Positions 8,485 to 19,011 of a stretch of DNA of 64,000 bases are shown in pieces (within the stretch, counting starts at the first letter, position 1; each line of letters opens with the position of its first letter). The DNA comes from Pseudomonadota bacterium. Its GTDB lineage: Bacteria > Pseudomonadota > Gammaproteobacteria > Acidiferrobacterales > Acidiferrobacteraceae. The DNA is taken from assembly GCA_021816625.1 (NCBI GenBank), contig JAKAXM010000002.1:1270-65269 (forward strand), given 5' to 3'. A model generated the notes under the pieces. It did not search any database. It was given only the letters and a program-made list of their open reading frames with translations, and was not told the origin of the DNA. The position numbers and the translations under genes were made by a program.

Positions 8485-8880
8485 ATGAGCGCTCTGACGC
8501 CATCCGAAATCGAGATCCTTGCCGTTAAATTGAGTAAGCGCCGCGAACAACTATCGGCCATGATCCGCGCCGGCACCGCGGACGCGGCACACGACAGCGA
8601 ACGACTGGGGCCTCAGGTTGGCGACCCAGGCGACGAATCGGCCGCTCTGCAACAGACGGACCTCAACCTAACCGAGGTCGAGACTGAGTTACGCGAACTC
8701 AAGGCCATAGATCGCGCCTTCGAACGCATCAAGGAAGGGGCCTACGGCTACTGCATCGACTGCGATTGCGCCATCCCGTATGCACGGCTCGATGCCTATC
8801 CAACCGCGGAACGCTGCACGGAGTGCCAAACGCGCCATGAACGAATGTACGGGGGCCGTGACACAACGCCCTCGCTCTGA
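8485..8880 (+). CDS. DksA/TraR-family zinc-finger transcription factor
   Basis: DksA-like proteins reach into the RNA polymerase secondary channel and, with ppGpp, tune promoter output. The 131-residue product has an N-terminal coiled coil whose tip carries D47 and D50 in DPGDES (DxxDxS, where canonical DksA has DxxDxA). A C-terminal zinc finger follows (C90-x2-C93, C111-x2-C114). It is shorter than E. coli DksA (151 aa). The start has an AGGAG 6 bases upstream. Whether this is the housekeeping DksA or a paralog cannot be decided from the window. It stands alone behind a long hairpin-rich leader. Confidence 0.88.
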   Translation: MSALTPSEIEILAVKLSKRREQLSAMIRAGTADAAHDSERLGPQVGDPGDESAALQQTDLNLTEVETELRELKAIDRAFERIKEGAYGYCIDCDCAIPYARLDAYPTAERCTECQTRHERMYGGRDTTPSL

Positions 8881-9196
8881 CAGCATGCGATCGACTCGAG
8901 CACAGGGGCGCGCCCGCACTTAGATGGGCCACCCCGGTGCGGTGGGGGTCGGGGTCCATGCGGACCGTTTCGGCTTTTGGATCCCCCACTGACGAGCCAT
9001 ACCCTCCCAGCCTAGTCCCGGATGGGCACATGTCCCTCCCGCGCAGGGGGCGGCCATCATAGTCCTTGCCAACAGGCCGCAAGACGCCACTCGCGAGGCG
9101 GGATCTGCCTCTGCGCGCAAACGGCCGTAAGGATGCGCCGTGATCTGATAAAATCGGGTCGCGGCAGGCGTTGCCGTTGGCGCGGTGGACATGACG
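8881..9196. promoter_or_regulatory. Intergenic region before ugd with possible extended -10
   Basis: About 315 bases without a supportable gene. Near its right end the sequence TGATAAAAT (about 9145-9153) fits an extended -10 and would start transcription some 40 bases before ugd. No clear -35 was seen. A GGTGGA at 9184-9189 is the probable Shine-Dalgarno for ATG 9197. Confidence 0.35.
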
Positions 9197-10585
9197 ATGC
9201 AATTGACGGTTATCGGAACGGGTTACGTAGGCCTTGTGACGGGGGCGTGCTTTGCGGAGATGGGCAATGACGTAACCTGCGTGGATATTGACGCTGGGAA
9301 GATCGAGGGGCTCAAGCAGGGCGTGTTACCCATATACGAGCCCGGCCTCGACGCCATAGTAACTAGCAATGTGACCGGCGGACGCCTCCATTTTACGACC
9401 TCCCTCGAAGAGGCCATTGCGCGCAGCGATGTTTATTTCATTGCAGTGGGTACCCCTCCAAACGAAGACGGGTCGGCGGACCTGCGCCACGTCCTTGGCG
9501 TCGCCCAAGAGATCGGGCGGCACCTAAACCATTACGCCGTCATTATCGATAAATCTACCGTGCCGGTCGGAACTGCTGAGCGCGTGCGCGATACCATTGC
9601 AGCGGAGCTTGCCAAACGCGGGCAGGACATCCCCTTCGACGTGGTAAGCAATCCTGAGTTTCTGAAGGAAGGGGACGCCGTCGCAGACTTCATGAGACCC
9701 GACCGCGTCGTGGTCGGATGCGAGTCGGACCGGGCCCGCGACCGGCTGCGGGACTTGTACGCGACCTTCATGCGCAACCACGACCGCCTGATCTTCATGA
9801 GCGTGCGCGCTGCCGAAATGACGAAATACGCGGCCAACGCCATGCTCGCGACAAAGATCTCCTTTATCAACGAGATCGCCAACCTGTGCGAGCGTCTGGA
9901 CGTAGATGTCGAGAGCGTCCGCAAGGGCATAGGGTCCGACAGCCGCATCGGTTACTCCTTTATTTATCCGGGTTGCGGTTACGGCGGATCCTGCTTTCCC
10001 AAGGACGTAAAGGCGATCATTCGGATGGCCGACGAGTGCGGTTTTGAGCCCACCGTGTTAAAGGCGGTCGAACGGCGCAACGAGGAACAAAAACACGTCC
10101 TCTTTAAGCAGATTAGCAACGAATATGGAACAGACCTGCGCGGACGACGCTTCGCCGTATGGGGTCTATCGTTCAAACCAGGCACAGACGACATGCGCGA
10201 GGCCTCTTCCGTGGTGTTGCTCAAGGCCTTGATAGCAAATGGCGCGAGTGTCGTGGCCTACGACCCCGTAGCCGCAACCGCCGCCCGCCAGGAACTGCCT
10301 TCCGAGTGGTTCCGGGACGGACATCTGCAGATCGCGACGGATCAGTATCGGGCGCTGGAGGACGCCGACGCCCTGGTCCTGGTAACGGAGTGGAAGCCCT
10401 TCCGAGATCCGGATTTCGCGCGCATGCGGGGCCTTCTCAAAACCCCGCGAATTTTCGACGGACGCAATCAGTACGATCCGGCGCGCCTGGCAGACCTCGG
10501 CTTTCGGTACACGGGGGTTGGTCGTTCCAATCTGGGGCCGGCGAACGGATCTACAAAAGTTGACAGAGGCCGACGCTCATCGTAG
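9197..10585 (+). CDS. ugd: UDP-glucose 6-dehydrogenase
   Basis: This enzyme oxidises UDP-glucose to UDP-glucuronate with two NAD+, the committed supply of substrate for the Ara4N pathway encoded from 14 to 21 kb and for acidic exopolysaccharide. The Rossmann motif [10 protein letters not shown] is at the N-terminus, the catalytic cysteine lies in [10 protein letters not shown], and the central [16 protein letters not shown] helix is typical. ATG 9197 (MQLTV) is chosen because a GGTGGA lies 7 bases upstream; GTG 9185 and ATG 9191 are alternatives. Length of about 462 aa is normal. It is transcribed towards, and away from, the arn operon on the other strand. Confidence 0.95.
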   Translation: MQLTVIGTGYVGLVTGACFAEMGNDVTCVDIDAGKIEGLKQGVLPIYEPGLDAIVTSNVTGGRLHFTTSLEEAIARSDVYFIAVGTPPNEDGSADLRHVLGVAQEIGRHLNHYAVIIDKSTVPVGTAERVRDTIAAELAKRGQDIPFDVVSNPEFLKEGDAVADFMRPDRVVVGCESDRARDRLRDLYATFMRNHDRLIFMSVRAAEMTKYAANAMLATKISFINEIANLCERLDVDVESVRKGIGSDSRIGYSFIYPGCGYGGSCFPKDVKAIIRMADECGFEPTVLKAVERRNEEQKHVLFKQISNEYGTDLRGRRFAVWGLSFKPGTDDMREASSVVLLKALIANGASVVAYDPVAATAARQELPSEWFRDGHLQIATDQYRALEDADALVLVTEWKPFRDPDFARMRGLLKTPRIFDGRNQYDPARLADLGFRYTGVGRSNLGPANGSTKVDRGRRSS

Positions 10586-10605
10586 CGTGCCGCCCAGGAG
10601 GACTT

Positions 10606-11544
10606 ATGGCTTACACCAAAGACGCGGTAGAGAGGCTCTTTGCGCGTCCGTTTTTCGATCTTCTGTTCGAGGCCCACGCCACCCACAGGCAACACTTTGA
10701 TCCCAGCGACATACAGATCAGTACGTTGTTATCGATCAAGACCGGTGGGTGTCCAGAAGACTGCGGTTATTGTCCCCAGTCGCGGCGCCACCATACGACC
10801 GTTGCCGATGAAGCATTGCTGAGCGTAGAAGAGGTCGTGGCGGCGGCACGCCGGGCCAAGGCCAATGGCGCCGGCCGGTTTTGTATGGGCGCGGCCTGGC
10901 GCGGACCCAAAGAACGGGACCTGGCGCGCGTCACGGAGATGATCGCCGCCATCCGCGGGCTAGGGCTCGAGACCTGCGCGACACTCGGCCTTTTGCGTGA
11001 AGGCCAAGCCGAGCAGCTTGCCGAGGCGGGCCTTGATTATTACAACCACAACCTAGATACGAGCCGCGAGTTCTACGGCGAGGTCATTCAGACTCGGACC
11101 TACGATGATCGGATCGAGACACTGGAACGGGTACGCAAGGCGGGCCTTAAGGTCTGCTGCGGCGGCATTGTGGGCATGGGTGAAACGCGATCCGACCGGG
11201 CGGCCTTGATCGCGCAATTGGCCTCTCTTGATCCGCCCCCCGAGAGCGTGCCCATTAATCTGCTCGTGCGCGTCCCAGGGACGCCCCTAGGCGACGCGCC
11301 GAGCCTTGAGCCCCTGGAGTTCGTCCGCACCATCGCAGTCGCCCGGCTATGCTTGCCGACGAGCCGGGTGCGGATGGCGGCTGGGCGTGAGGGCATGAGT
11401 GAGGAGCTACAGGCGCTTTGTTACTTTGCGGGCGCCAACTCGGTTTTTGCCGGAGATGTGTTGCTGACCACGCCGAACCCGGCAGTAGCGGCCGACCGCG
11501 CCTTATTTGCGAAGCTCGGGCTCAACGCCGCTTGCGCGGACTAA
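10606..11544 (+). CDS. bioB: Biotin synthase
   Basis: BioB inserts sulfur into dethiobiotin by radical SAM chemistry. The cluster-binding CxxxCxxC is seen as [13 protein letters not shown] near residue 50. The YYNHNLDTS motif and the conserved C-terminal GANSVFAGD segment are also intact. A strong Shine-Dalgarno (AGGAGG) precedes the ATG. It is isolated from other bio genes. Its 3' end overlaps the convergent hrpB by 23 bases. Confidence 0.96.
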   Translation: MAYTKDAVERLFARPFFDLLFEAHATHRQHFDPSDIQISTLLSIKTGGCPEDCGYCPQSRRHHTTVADEALLSVEEVVAAARRAKANGAGRFCMGAAWRGPKERDLARVTEMIAAIRGLGLETCATLGLLREGQAEQLAEAGLDYYNHNLDTSREFYGEVIQTRTYDDRIETLERVRKAGLKVCCGGIVGMGETRSDRAALIAQLASLDPPPESVPINLLVRVPGTPLGDAPSLEPLEFVRTIAVARLCLPTSRVRMAAGREGMSEELQALCYFAGANSVFAGDVLLTTPNPAVAADRALFAKLGLNAACAD

Positions 11545-13999
11545 GAGGCATAGGCTGGGCGGTCCGGGGATCCAGCGGCCAGTGGTGGCGCCGGTAGCGG
11601 GCCGCGAGCGCAGGCCTAAGCGCCGGATACACGGTGCGCCAAAACCCTTCGAGGTCAGCGGTCGTCTGCAGGGGCCGGCGCGCGGGGGAGAGCAGTTCGG
11701 CCACGAGCGGGGCGCGGCCGCCGGCCAAGACCGGTAGCGTGGTCGTGCCAAAAAACTCCTGAAGGAGCGCTGCCACGACGGCCGGACCGGACTCCGGGTA
11801 GCGCAGCGGATGCGCCCGCCCCGAGCGCAAGGTCACAGCGGATGGGGCATAACTCTCTAAGAGTTGTTGCTGATCGGGCGCCAACAAGACGCGCAACGCG
11901 AGGGCCATGTCGGGCCCATCGTTAGGGTTTTGGCGCCGCGGGCTCGCGAGCGCGGCCTCTAGCCAACGATCCAGGGAGGCGAGCAACCCCTGATCGCTGG
12001 TGTCGGGCCAGTCCTCTTCGGGGCGCCAGTAGCGAAGCCAGCGGATCCGCGCCCGCAGCTCGCGGGCGGCATCGCTCCAAGGCAGGATAGCCACACCGGT
12101 GCGACTGAGCGTTGCACGCAACGGTACGCAAAGATCCGCATCCGCGGGGAGAGGGATGGGGAGCCGCGACACGAGGATGTCGCCCAAACGCCGCTCCTTG
12201 GCCGCGCTAAAGACCAGCGCGCTCTCGTCCCACTTCACGACCACTTGGATGCGGCCCTGCGTCTCCACCCAATCATCCCAGAGGCCATCAGGGATGGGCG
12301 TCGCCAGACGGATCTCGGTCCCGGCCTGGGTCTCCTCGACCGCTAGGGCAATGAGCGCCTGGACCTGGCTCAAGGGGTCGAGGGGGCTTAGCTGGGCCCG
12401 AGGGCCACAGGCAAGCTTGAACGTGGGCTGCGGACCTGGCATGCGCAGACCGATACGGTCCCCGTACGCGGGCGCGAGTAAGGCCGCGAGCCGCTCCGGG
12501 GTTGCCTCCGGGGCACCTTCCCAAGGCGCTACACCGATACGCCGCGCCAGCCGGCGCATACGCTGGGCGGGCGCCTGCTGCGGATGGGCGCATAGCGTGG
12601 CTAGCCGCGCGGCGAGCGAGGCGTCGCTACGCGTGCGTCCGCCATCGCCTTCCTCGATGAGGGCGGCGAGCGCGACCGCCAGGGCCCGGGCGGAGGAGGG
12701 GGCGGCTGCCACAACCGCCGCGGCACGCGGTGTAAGCCCCCAAGCGACCCCCTCACGGCCGTGCGGACTAAGGGTCCCGTCGGGCGCGGTCAGTCCGAGC
12801 TTGCGAAGAAGCCGCTGACCGGCCGCCAGGGCCTCGCGTGGTGGCGGGCTAAGCCAGTCGAGGGCAGATCCATCGGGCGTGCCCCAGGCCGAGAGATCTA
12901 GGGCCAATCCGGCCAAATCCGTATGCTCGATCTCGGGGGCGAGGAAGCGGGGGCGCCCCCGGTGCTCGGCGGCCGTCCAGAGACGCAGGCAAAAGCCGGG
13001 GCGCAGGCGCCCGGCACGGCCGGCGCGCTGGTCCGCCACATCCTGAGTAGCGATCATGGTGACAAGCCGCGTAAAGCCGGAGGCATGATCGAAACGCGCC
13101 ATGCGCATGAGGCCACTATCGACGACGCCGTCGACCCGTCCTAGGGTAATGCTGCTCTGGGCGACCGCGGTCGCCAGGATCACCCGGCGCGCGGCGATCT
13201 CGCTACGCACCGCGTCTTGCTCCGCCGAGCTCATAGATCCGTGCAGGCGACACACTTGATAGGCAGGAGGACGAAGTTGAGCGCCCAAGGACTGTTCGCA
13301 CGCAATGATCTCGCGCATACCCGGCAAGAACACGAGGACATCCCCCTCGGTCGCGGCCAAAACCGTGGTGACCCCGTCACGCACCGCGATATCGAGGCGC
13401 GTGGCGGGGGGACCCGAAAGATAGGTGATGTCTACCGGAAATTGGCGACCGCGAGACTCGATGAGCGGCGCGCCCGGGAAATGCCGCAAGAAGGTATCCT
13501 GGGCCAACGTCGCGGACATAAGCAGGATCCGTAGATCGGGACGCACACTCCCCTGAACATCCCGCACCAACGCGAGGCCGAGATCCGTCGCCAGATGTCG
13601 TTCGTGCACCTCATCGAAGATAACAAGGGCGGTATCGGCAAGCTCAGGATCGTTTTGGAGCCGGCGGGTCAAAATCCCCTCGGTCATGACCTCGATCCGG
13701 GTTGCGGAGGACACGCGGGCCTCGAGCCCGGTGCGATAACCTATCGTGCCACCAGGCTGCTCGCCGAGGGCTTCGGCCATCCATTGGCACGCGAGACGGG
13801 CGGCGATGCGCCGGGGCTCGAGCATCAGGATCTTGCGGGTACCGAGCCATGCTGCCCCGCTGAGAATGGCCTTGGGCACGACCGTCGTCTTGCCGCTACC
13901 GGTAGGCGCCGTCAACAGGACGGTCTGGTGGCCTAAGAGGGCGTCCTGCAGGCGATCCAAGCACTCCGAGACCGGCAGGACCGTCTCACGGCTATACAT
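11522..13999 (-). CDS. hrpB: DEAH-box ATP-dependent helicase HrpB
   Basis: HrpB is a DExH RNA helicase of uncertain cellular role. Visible motifs are Walker A (APTGSGKTT, near residue 32), motif [10 protein letters not shown], motif III MSAT, the QRAGRAGR of the helicase C domain, and a large HrpB-specific C-terminal region, about 825 residues in all. ATG 13999 is used because it overlaps the stop of arnD by 8 bases and places Walker A at the usual distance. An in-frame start at 14206 would lie deep inside arnD. Its place as last gene of the arn operon appears to be positional, not functional. Confidence 0.93.
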   Translation of the reverse strand: MYSRETVLPVSECLDRLQDALLGHQTVLLTAPTGSGKTTVVPKAILSGAAWLGTRKILMLEPRRIAARLACQWMAEALGEQPGGTIGYRTGLEARVSSATRIEVMTEGILTRRLQNDPELADTALVIFDEVHERHLATDLGLALVRDVQGSVRPDLRILLMSATLAQDTFLRHFPGAPLIESRGRQFPVDITYLSGPPATRLDIAVRDGVTTVLAATEGDVLVFLPGMREIIACEQSLGAQLRPPAYQVCRLHGSMSSAEQDAVRSEIAARRVILATAVAQSSITLGRVDGVVDSGLMRMARFDHASGFTRLVTMIATQDVADQRAGRAGRLRPGFCLRLWTAAEHRGRPRFLAPEIEHTDLAGLALDLSAWGTPDGSALDWLSPPPREALAAGQRLLRKLGLTAPDGTLSPHGREGVAWGLTPRAAAVVAAAPSSARALAVALAALIEEGDGGRTRSDASLAARLATLCAHPQQAPAQRMRRLARRIGVAPWEGAPEATPERLAALLAPAYGDRIGLRMPGPQPTFKLACGPRAQLSPLDPLSQVQALIALAVEETQAGTEIRLATPIPDGLWDDWVETQGRIQVVVKWDESALVFSAAKERRLGDILVSRLPIPLPADADLCVPLRATLSRTGVAILPWSDAARELRARIRWLRYWRPEEDWPDTSDQGLLASLDRWLEAALASPRRQNPNDGPDMALALRVLLAPDQQQLLESYAPSAVTLRSGRAHPLRYPESGPAVVAALLQEFFGTTTLPVLAGGRAPLVAELLSPARRPLQTTADLEGFWRTVYPALRPALAARYRRHHWPLDPRTAQPMPLSPRKRR

Positions 14000-14912
14000 C
14001 ACGCAAGACGTTGCCCTGCACCGCGAGCGTGCCCGAGCGGCCGTCCACCTCTCCCAGCAGAAGTTCGCTTGCGACCGCCCGTCCGGGCGTGGCGAGGACA
14101 TCTTGCGCGATATCCATGAGGGTAACGAACTCCAGGCGCATGGAAACCGCCCGCGTGAGGAACTCCCGAAACCAGCCGTACTTGGCCATGCCCTCGATCT
14201 CGGCATGCACGGTCAGTACGTTGACCGTCGTGCGTTGGAGCAAGGAAAAGTAATGGGTGGCCAACTGTTCATCGGGAAAATCGGGGCGCCCCAAAAGCTC
14301 ATCGAGGGTCGGAAGGGTGGTCGGGATCTGCAAGGTACGAAAGCGCTCGCCTTCCATCACCGGGAAAAAAGGCGAAGTGCCGCGCGCGTCGCTCGCGTAG
14401 ACGAGCTCGGCCTCGTCATAGGCTGTGAGACTGTTCACGCTCGCCTGCCAGCCGGCCGCAGCCGCCGCCTTGGCCTGGCTGCCAAAGACCTGCGCGAATT
14501 CCGCGCGCGCCCGGCCGAACTCCCGGCGCACCTCACCGATACGCATGCCGTGCAGGCCGTCCTGCCAGCGAATATGGTCGTAACAGTGGATACCGACCTC
14601 GTGGCCGGCGTCCCGGATGGCGCGCATGATGGGCCCATGACGGCGCCCGATGTGCGGCCCGGGCCACAAGACGCCATTGAGGAGGGTCCGCAGGCCATAG
14701 GTGCTGACTACACTCGTGCGCCGGACCTTCTGCAGAAAACCGGGACGAAACACGCGGCGCAGCGCGCGCCCCGTGTTATCGGGACCTAGGGAGAAAAAAA
14801 ACGTGGCACGGATCCCGATCTCATCAAAGAGCCGCGCAAGAGCCGGGACACCGATGCGGGTTCCGCGCTCGGTGTCCACGTCAACCTTTATGGCAAGAAC
14901 GATATCGGGCAT
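13992..14912 (-). CDS. arnD: 4-deoxy-4-formamido-L-arabinose-phosphoundecaprenol deformylase ArnD
   Basis: ArnD removes the formyl group from undecaprenyl-phosphate-Ara4FN in the inner membrane, making the reaction irreversible before ArnT transfers the sugar to lipid A. The 306-residue protein has the polysaccharide-deacetylase (NodB) fold: KVDVDTERGTRIG at the N-terminus, the HEVGIHCYDH zinc-binding motif near residue 110, and a C-terminal TVHAEIEG histidine. It sits between the ArnA decarboxylase-type gene and hrpB in a tight operon, which identifies it as ArnD and not a chitin deacetylase. Confidence 0.93.
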   Translation of the reverse strand: MPDIVLAIKVDVDTERGTRIGVPALARLFDEIGIRATFFFSLGPDNTGRALRRVFRPGFLQKVRRTSVVSTYGLRTLLNGVLWPGPHIGRRHGPIMRAIRDAGHEVGIHCYDHIRWQDGLHGMRIGEVRREFGRARAEFAQVFGSQAKAAAAAGWQASVNSLTAYDEAELVYASDARGTSPFFPVMEGERFRTLQIPTTLPTLDELLGRPDFPDEQLATHYFSLLQRTTVNVLTVHAEIEGMAKYGWFREFLTRAVSMRLEFVTLMDIAQDVLATPGRAVASELLLGEVDGRSGTLAVQGNVLRDV

Positions 14913-14916
14913 CCGT

Positions 14917-15951
14917 TTATTGGAGCTCCTCGGAAGGCCTCCCCAGATGATAATCCAAGGTCTTGCGTAAGGCCGTGGTCAAATCGGTCCGGGGCGTCCA
15001 GCCGAGATAGGTACGCGCGTTTTCTATGGAAGGAACTCGGGTCAAGATGTCTTGGTAGCCTTCGCCATAATATTCCTTCGAGTTGACCGCGATGATCTTC
15101 ACCTTGTTGGCAAGCGCTGCGTAGCGAGGATAGGAACGCACAAGCGCAACCAGGGCATCGGCCAGATCCTTGATTGAGCAGTCGTTTTCAGGATTACCGA
15201 TGTTGAAAATTCGGCCGTCAGCGCAGCCATCGCGGTTTTCGATGATCCGGAGCAGGGCATCTACGCCATCGTCGATGTAGGTAAAGCTGCGTCTCTGATT
15301 TCCGCCATCGACGAGTTGGATGTCGGTGCCCCGCAGGATATTGCCAAGGAACTGGGTCAGAACGCGCGAACTGCCTTCCTTGGGTTCGAGAATGTTGTCG
15401 AGCTTGGGGCCGATCCAATTGAACGGTCGAAACAAGGTAAAGCGCAAACCCTCCATGCCGTAGGCATAAATGACCCTGTCCATTAGCTGTTTCGAGCAGG
15501 AATAGATCCAGCGCTGCTTGTGGATTGGACCAAGAACGAAATTGCTCGTCTCCTCATTGAAGGGTGTATCGGCACTCATCCCGTATACCTCGGACGTCGA
15601 AGGAAACAGGACGCGGCGCTTGTAGCGGACGCACTTTCGTACGATATCGAGATTGGCCTCGAAATCCAGCTCGAAAACCCGCAACGGTGCGGTAACGTAG
15701 GTAGCGGGGGTGGCAATGGCAACGAGCGGCAGGACCACGTCGCATTTCTTGATGTGGTACTCGATCCACTCACGGTTTACGGTGATGTCGCCTTCCACAA
15801 AATGGAAACGCGGATTCCCGAGGCACGCATCCAGCTTGTCCTTGTTCATGTCCATTCCGTAGACTTCCCAGTCCTTCTGTTCGAGTATCGCCTGGGTAAG
15901 GCTATTACCGATGAAGCCGTTAACCCCTAGGATCAGAACTTTCAAAGCCAT
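14917..15951 (-). CDS. arnA: UDP-glucuronate oxidative decarboxylase (ArnA C-terminal domain as separate protein)
   Basis: This converts UDP-GlcA to UDP-4-keto-pentose with NAD+. It matches the C-terminal half of E. coli ArnA: an NAD-binding GVNGFIGN at residue 8, the catalytic YSCSKQ (Tyr-x3-Lys), and FRPFNWIGPKLDN. ATG 15951 (MALKVL) is preceded by GGAGA; an in-frame start at 16083 is not supported. In enterobacteria this domain is fused to the formyltransferase; here the formyltransferase is the gene immediately upstream with a 40-base gap. At about 344 aa it is a complete stand-alone enzyme. Confidence 0.93.
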   Translation of the reverse strand: MALKVLILGVNGFIGNSLTQAILEQKDWEVYGMDMNKDKLDACLGNPRFHFVEGDITVNREWIEYHIKKCDVVLPLVAIATPATYVTAPLRVFELDFEANLDIVRKCVRYKRRVLFPSTSEVYGMSADTPFNEETSNFVLGPIHKQRWIYSCSKQLMDRVIYAYGMEGLRFTLFRPFNWIGPKLDNILEPKEGSSRVLTQFLGNILRGTDIQLVDGGNQRRSFTYIDDGVDALLRIIENRDGCADGRIFNIGNPENDCSIKDLADALVALVRSYPRYAALANKVKIIAVNSKEYYGEGYQDILTRVPSIENARTYLGWTPRTDLTTALRKTLDYHLGRPSEELQ

Positions 15952-15991
15952 TTCGCGTCTCCAAAGTTGAAATCGCGGGCGCCAGTTATTA

Positions 15992-16909
15992 TCAGCTGAC
16001 GAATTCCCCTGGTAAAAATCTGTCGTGAGCGACCCGATCTCCGGCAATCCACGTGAGCCGGTCGACACGAAATCCGCCATCACGCGTCCCTATGACGAGC
16101 GGGTCTACAGATAATACCTGTCCCGGCCGTGATGGCGCTCCGGGCGCCAAGCTCACGGGACGCCCCCACCAGATCACAAAACGCTCGCCGCGCAGCTCGC
16201 TGAAGGCCCCCGGGTAGGGGTCGGTGAGGGCGCGCACAAAGTTGAAGATCGCCGTCCCATCCTGATCCCATGCGATGCGGCCGTCTTCCGGGCGGCGGGC
16301 CCCGAAAGTCGTGGCGAGGCGCTCATCTTGCGGCGTGCGGCCAGCGCACCCCGCGATAATGGCATCGTGGCTGCGCGCAAGCACCCGAACCGCGGCATCG
16401 GTGACCTTCAGAAAGACATCCCGAGCCGTGTCCTCGGGTCCGATCGGGCAGCGCTCCTGATCGACAATGTCGCCCGCATCCGCGCGCGCTACCATATGGT
16501 GAAGCGTAGCCCCGGTCTCGCGCTCGCCATTAATGATCGCCCAATTGATCGGCACACGCCCCCGGTAACGCGGGAGCAGGGAGCCATGCATGTTATAGGC
16601 GCCGCGGGCCGGAATGGCGAGAATCGGGGCCGGTAGCATGTGGCGATAGTAAAACGAGTAGATCACGTCCGGGCGTGCGGCGCGGATCGCCTCTAGAATC
16701 GCCCCCTCCCTGACAGACGACGGTGTATAGACGGGAATGCCGCGCCGAACCGCGAGATCCTTTATGGAGCGAAACCATAGGTGCTCGTGCGGATCGTCCT
16801 CGTGGGTGTAGAGTGCCGCCACGTCTGTGCCCTGGTCATGGAGCCACTCAAGGCATCGGTAGCCCACTTCGTGGTACCCAAAGACGACCACTCGGGGCTT
16901 AGTCGTCAT
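15992..16909 (-). CDS. UDP-Ara4N formyltransferase (ArnA N-terminal domain as separate protein)
   Basis: This enzyme N-formylates UDP-4-amino-4-deoxy-L-arabinose using 10-formyl-tetrahydrofolate. It matches the N-terminal half of ArnA. The formyltransferase core has NMHGSLLPRYRGRVPINW (Asn and His catalytic residues) and a DAGDIVDQ aspartate, followed by a Fmt-like C-terminal domain. It overlaps arnC by 11 bases upstream and lies 40 bases before the decarboxylase gene. Being separate from the decarboxylase, it cannot form the double-ring hexamer described for fused ArnA through a covalent linker. Confidence 0.92.
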   Translation of the reverse strand: MTTKPRVVVFGYHEVGYRCLEWLHDQGTDVAALYTHEDDPHEHLWFRSIKDLAVRRGIPVYTPSSVREGAILEAIRAARPDVIYSFYYRHMLPAPILAIPARGAYNMHGSLLPRYRGRVPINWAIINGERETGATLHHMVARADAGDIVDQERCPIGPEDTARDVFLKVTDAAVRVLARSHDAIIAGCAGRTPQDERLATTFGARRPEDGRIAWDQDGTAIFNFVRALTDPYPGAFSELRGERFVIWWGRPVSLAPGAPSRPGQVLSVDPLVIGTRDGGFRVDRLTWIAGDRVAHDRFLPGEFVS

Positions 16910-17840
16910 CGCGCGCCTGTACCACTTCCCGGATGACGAAACGAGGACGCTTGCGTACCTCGAGGTAGATACGGCCTATGTATTCGCCGATGATCCCAAG
17001 CCCGAAGATTCCGAGGCCAACCAGGAAATACATGATGCCAAAGAGCGTGAAGACGCCCTGGACCTCAGGCCCCACGAAGATGCGCTGCAAAAGCAGATAG
17101 ACCACGAGCAGTGCGCTCAGCAGCGAGACCGCGAACCCCAGCATAGTGAAGACCTGTAAAGGGACGAGCGAGAAGCCGGTCATGAGGTCGAAATTGAGGC
17201 GCAAGAGATTATAGAGGTGGTACTTGGAGTGCCCCGCGGCGCGTGGCGCGTGCGACACCTCGACCTCGGTCGGGTTAGCGGCAAAACTGTAGGCGAGCGC
17301 CGGTATGAAGGTAGACACCTCGCCGCTCGTGGCGATGTTGTCTACGATATGACGGCGGTACGCGCGGAGCATGCAGCCCTGGTCGCGCATCTCTATGCGC
17401 GTTATGCGGGCCCGTATCATATTGATGAAGCGCGAGGCGTTACGCCGAAACCACGTGTCCTGCCGGTCACGGCGGTAGCCGCCCACGACGTCAAAACCCT
17501 CCTCGATCTTCGCAACGAGCAGCGGTATGTCTTCGGGAAGATTCTGGAGGTCCGCATCGAGCGTTACCACGATATCGCCGCGGACATACTCGAAGGCGGC
17601 CATGATGGCCATATGCTGGCCAAAATTCCCATTAAAATCGATGACCCTTACATTCTCCGGCCGCTGCGCGTAGAGCTCCCGGAGCACGTGGCCCGACCGG
17701 TCTCGGCTGCCATCGTTCGTGAATACGATTTCGTAAGGCTTGCCGATCTCGTCTAAAACCTTGGTGAGTCTCGCGAAGAGCGGCTTTAGATTGTCCTCTT
17801 CGTTGTAGACCGGAACGACTGCGCTCAGATAGGGACGCAT
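16899..17840 (-). CDS. arnC: Undecaprenyl-phosphate Ara4FN transferase ArnC
   Basis: ArnC moves Ara4-formyl-N from UDP to undecaprenyl phosphate at the inner membrane. It has a family 2 glycosyltransferase domain (AVVPVYNEEDN at the N-terminus, then TLDADLQNLPED) and two hydrophobic C-terminal segments (about residues 230-300) that anchor it, as in E. coli ArnC. It starts 3 bases after arnB and overlaps the formyltransferase gene. Confidence 0.94.
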   Translation of the reverse strand: MRPYLSAVVPVYNEEDNLKPLFARLTKVLDEIGKPYEIVFTNDGSRDRSGHVLRELYAQRPENVRVIDFNGNFGQHMAIMAAFEYVRGDIVVTLDADLQNLPEDIPLLVAKIEEGFDVVGGYRRDRQDTWFRRNASRFINMIRARITRIEMRDQGCMLRAYRRHIVDNIATSGEVSTFIPALAYSFAANPTEVEVSHAPRAAGHSKYHLYNLLRLNFDLMTGFSLVPLQVFTMLGFAVSLLSALLVVYLLLQRIFVGPEVQGVFTLFGIMYFLVGLGIFGLGIIGEYIGRIYLEVRKRPRFVIREVVQARDDD

Positions 17841-17843
17841 CCG

Positions 17844-19010
17844 TCAGGCCTTTGCGAAGACGTCCGCCATGGCGGCGATCACGCGATCTTGATCGGCATC
17901 TGTCATGGCAGGAAACAGCGGGAGACTTACGATACGCTCTGAAATACGTTCGGCGCGCGGGAAATCGCCGGCGCGATAGCCGTAGCGGTCTTGATAATAG
18001 GGGTAGAGATGCGCGGCACGATAGTGGATAGCGGTACCGATATTGCGAGCCTTCATTTCGGCCATGAACCGGTCACGGTCCATTCCGGCGGCCTCGGGAT
18101 CGATGAGGGGCGCAAACAAGTGCCATGCCGGCCGGTGATCGTAGCGCGGGGCAGCGGGGAGTTGCCATTGCGGCCAGTCGGCGAGCCGCTCCTTGTAGCG
18201 CTCGGCGAGCATGGTGCGGCGGGCGATAAAATCCTCGAGGGCCGGCAACTGGTGAAGGCCAAGCGCGGCCTGCATGTCCATCATGTTGTATTTGAAACCG
18301 GGCGCCACGATCTCGTAGTGCGCAGACCCTTGCTTACCAAAGCGATTCCAGGCCTCGCGGTCCATCCCATGAAAGCGGGTCAGGGCGATATCCGCGGCCA
18401 ATCGTTCATCGGTCGTTATGACTGCGCCACCCTCGCCCGTCGTGATGTTCTTGTTAGGGTGGAAACTGAATACCTGGGTATCCCCGAAGGAACCGATGCG
18501 ACGGCCCTTGTAGACCGCACCGATGGCGTGGGCTGCGTCCTCGATGACGCGCAGATTACGTTCGCGGGTGAGCTTGTACAGGGGATCCAAGTCGACCGGA
18601 ACGCCGGCAAAATGCACAGGAACGATGGCGCGGGTCCGAGGCGTGATCGCGGCCTCGACCTGCGCTACGTCGATGTTGTAGCCATCCGCCTCGACGTCGA
18701 CGAGTACCGGACGCCCACCGGCTATCACAATGGTGTTGAGGGTTGCCGCAAAGGTCATAGGCGAGGTAATAACCTCGTCACCAGGCATGAGTCCCAGGGC
18801 GGCGAGCGCCAGATGTAGGCCGGCGGTGGCCGACGACAGGGCAAGGGCATAGGGCGCGCCTACATAGGATCGTAGCGCCTCCTCGAACTGCTTGACCCGC
18901 GGTCCCGTCGTAATCCACCCGGAGCGCAGACAGGCCACAACCTCGGCGATAGCCTCCTCGCTCAAGGTGGGACGCGAAAACGGCAGGAACGCCTCTTCGG
19001 AATCGGCCAT
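17844..19010 (-). CDS. arnB: UDP-Ara4O aminotransferase ArnB
   Basis: ArnB is a PLP enzyme that transaminates UDP-4-keto-pentose to UDP-Ara4N with glutamate. The DegT/DnrJ/EryC1 family features are present: GDEVITSPMTFAAT, the EDAAHAIGA aspartate segment, and the PLP-binding lysine in SFHPNKNITTGEGG. Length of 388 aa is normal. Position directly before arnC supports ArnB over other sugar aminotransferases. Confidence 0.94.
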   Translation of the reverse strand: MADSEEAFLPFSRPTLSEEAIAEVVACLRSGWITTGPRVKQFEEALRSYVGAPYALALSSATAGLHLALAALGLMPGDEVITSPMTFAATLNTIVIAGGRPVLVDVEADGYNIDVAQVEAAITPRTRAIVPVHFAGVPVDLDPLYKLTRERNLRVIEDAAHAIGAVYKGRRIGSFGDTQVFSFHPNKNITTGEGGAVITTDERLAADIALTRFHGMDREAWNRFGKQGSAHYEIVAPGFKYNMMDMQAALGLHQLPALEDFIARRTMLAERYKERLADWPQWQLPAAPRYDHRPAWHLFAPLIDPEAAGMDRDRFMAEMKARNIGTAIHYRAAHLYPYYQDRYGYRAGDFPRAERISERIVSLPLFPAMTDADQDRVIAAMADVFAKA

Positions 19011-19011
19011 A

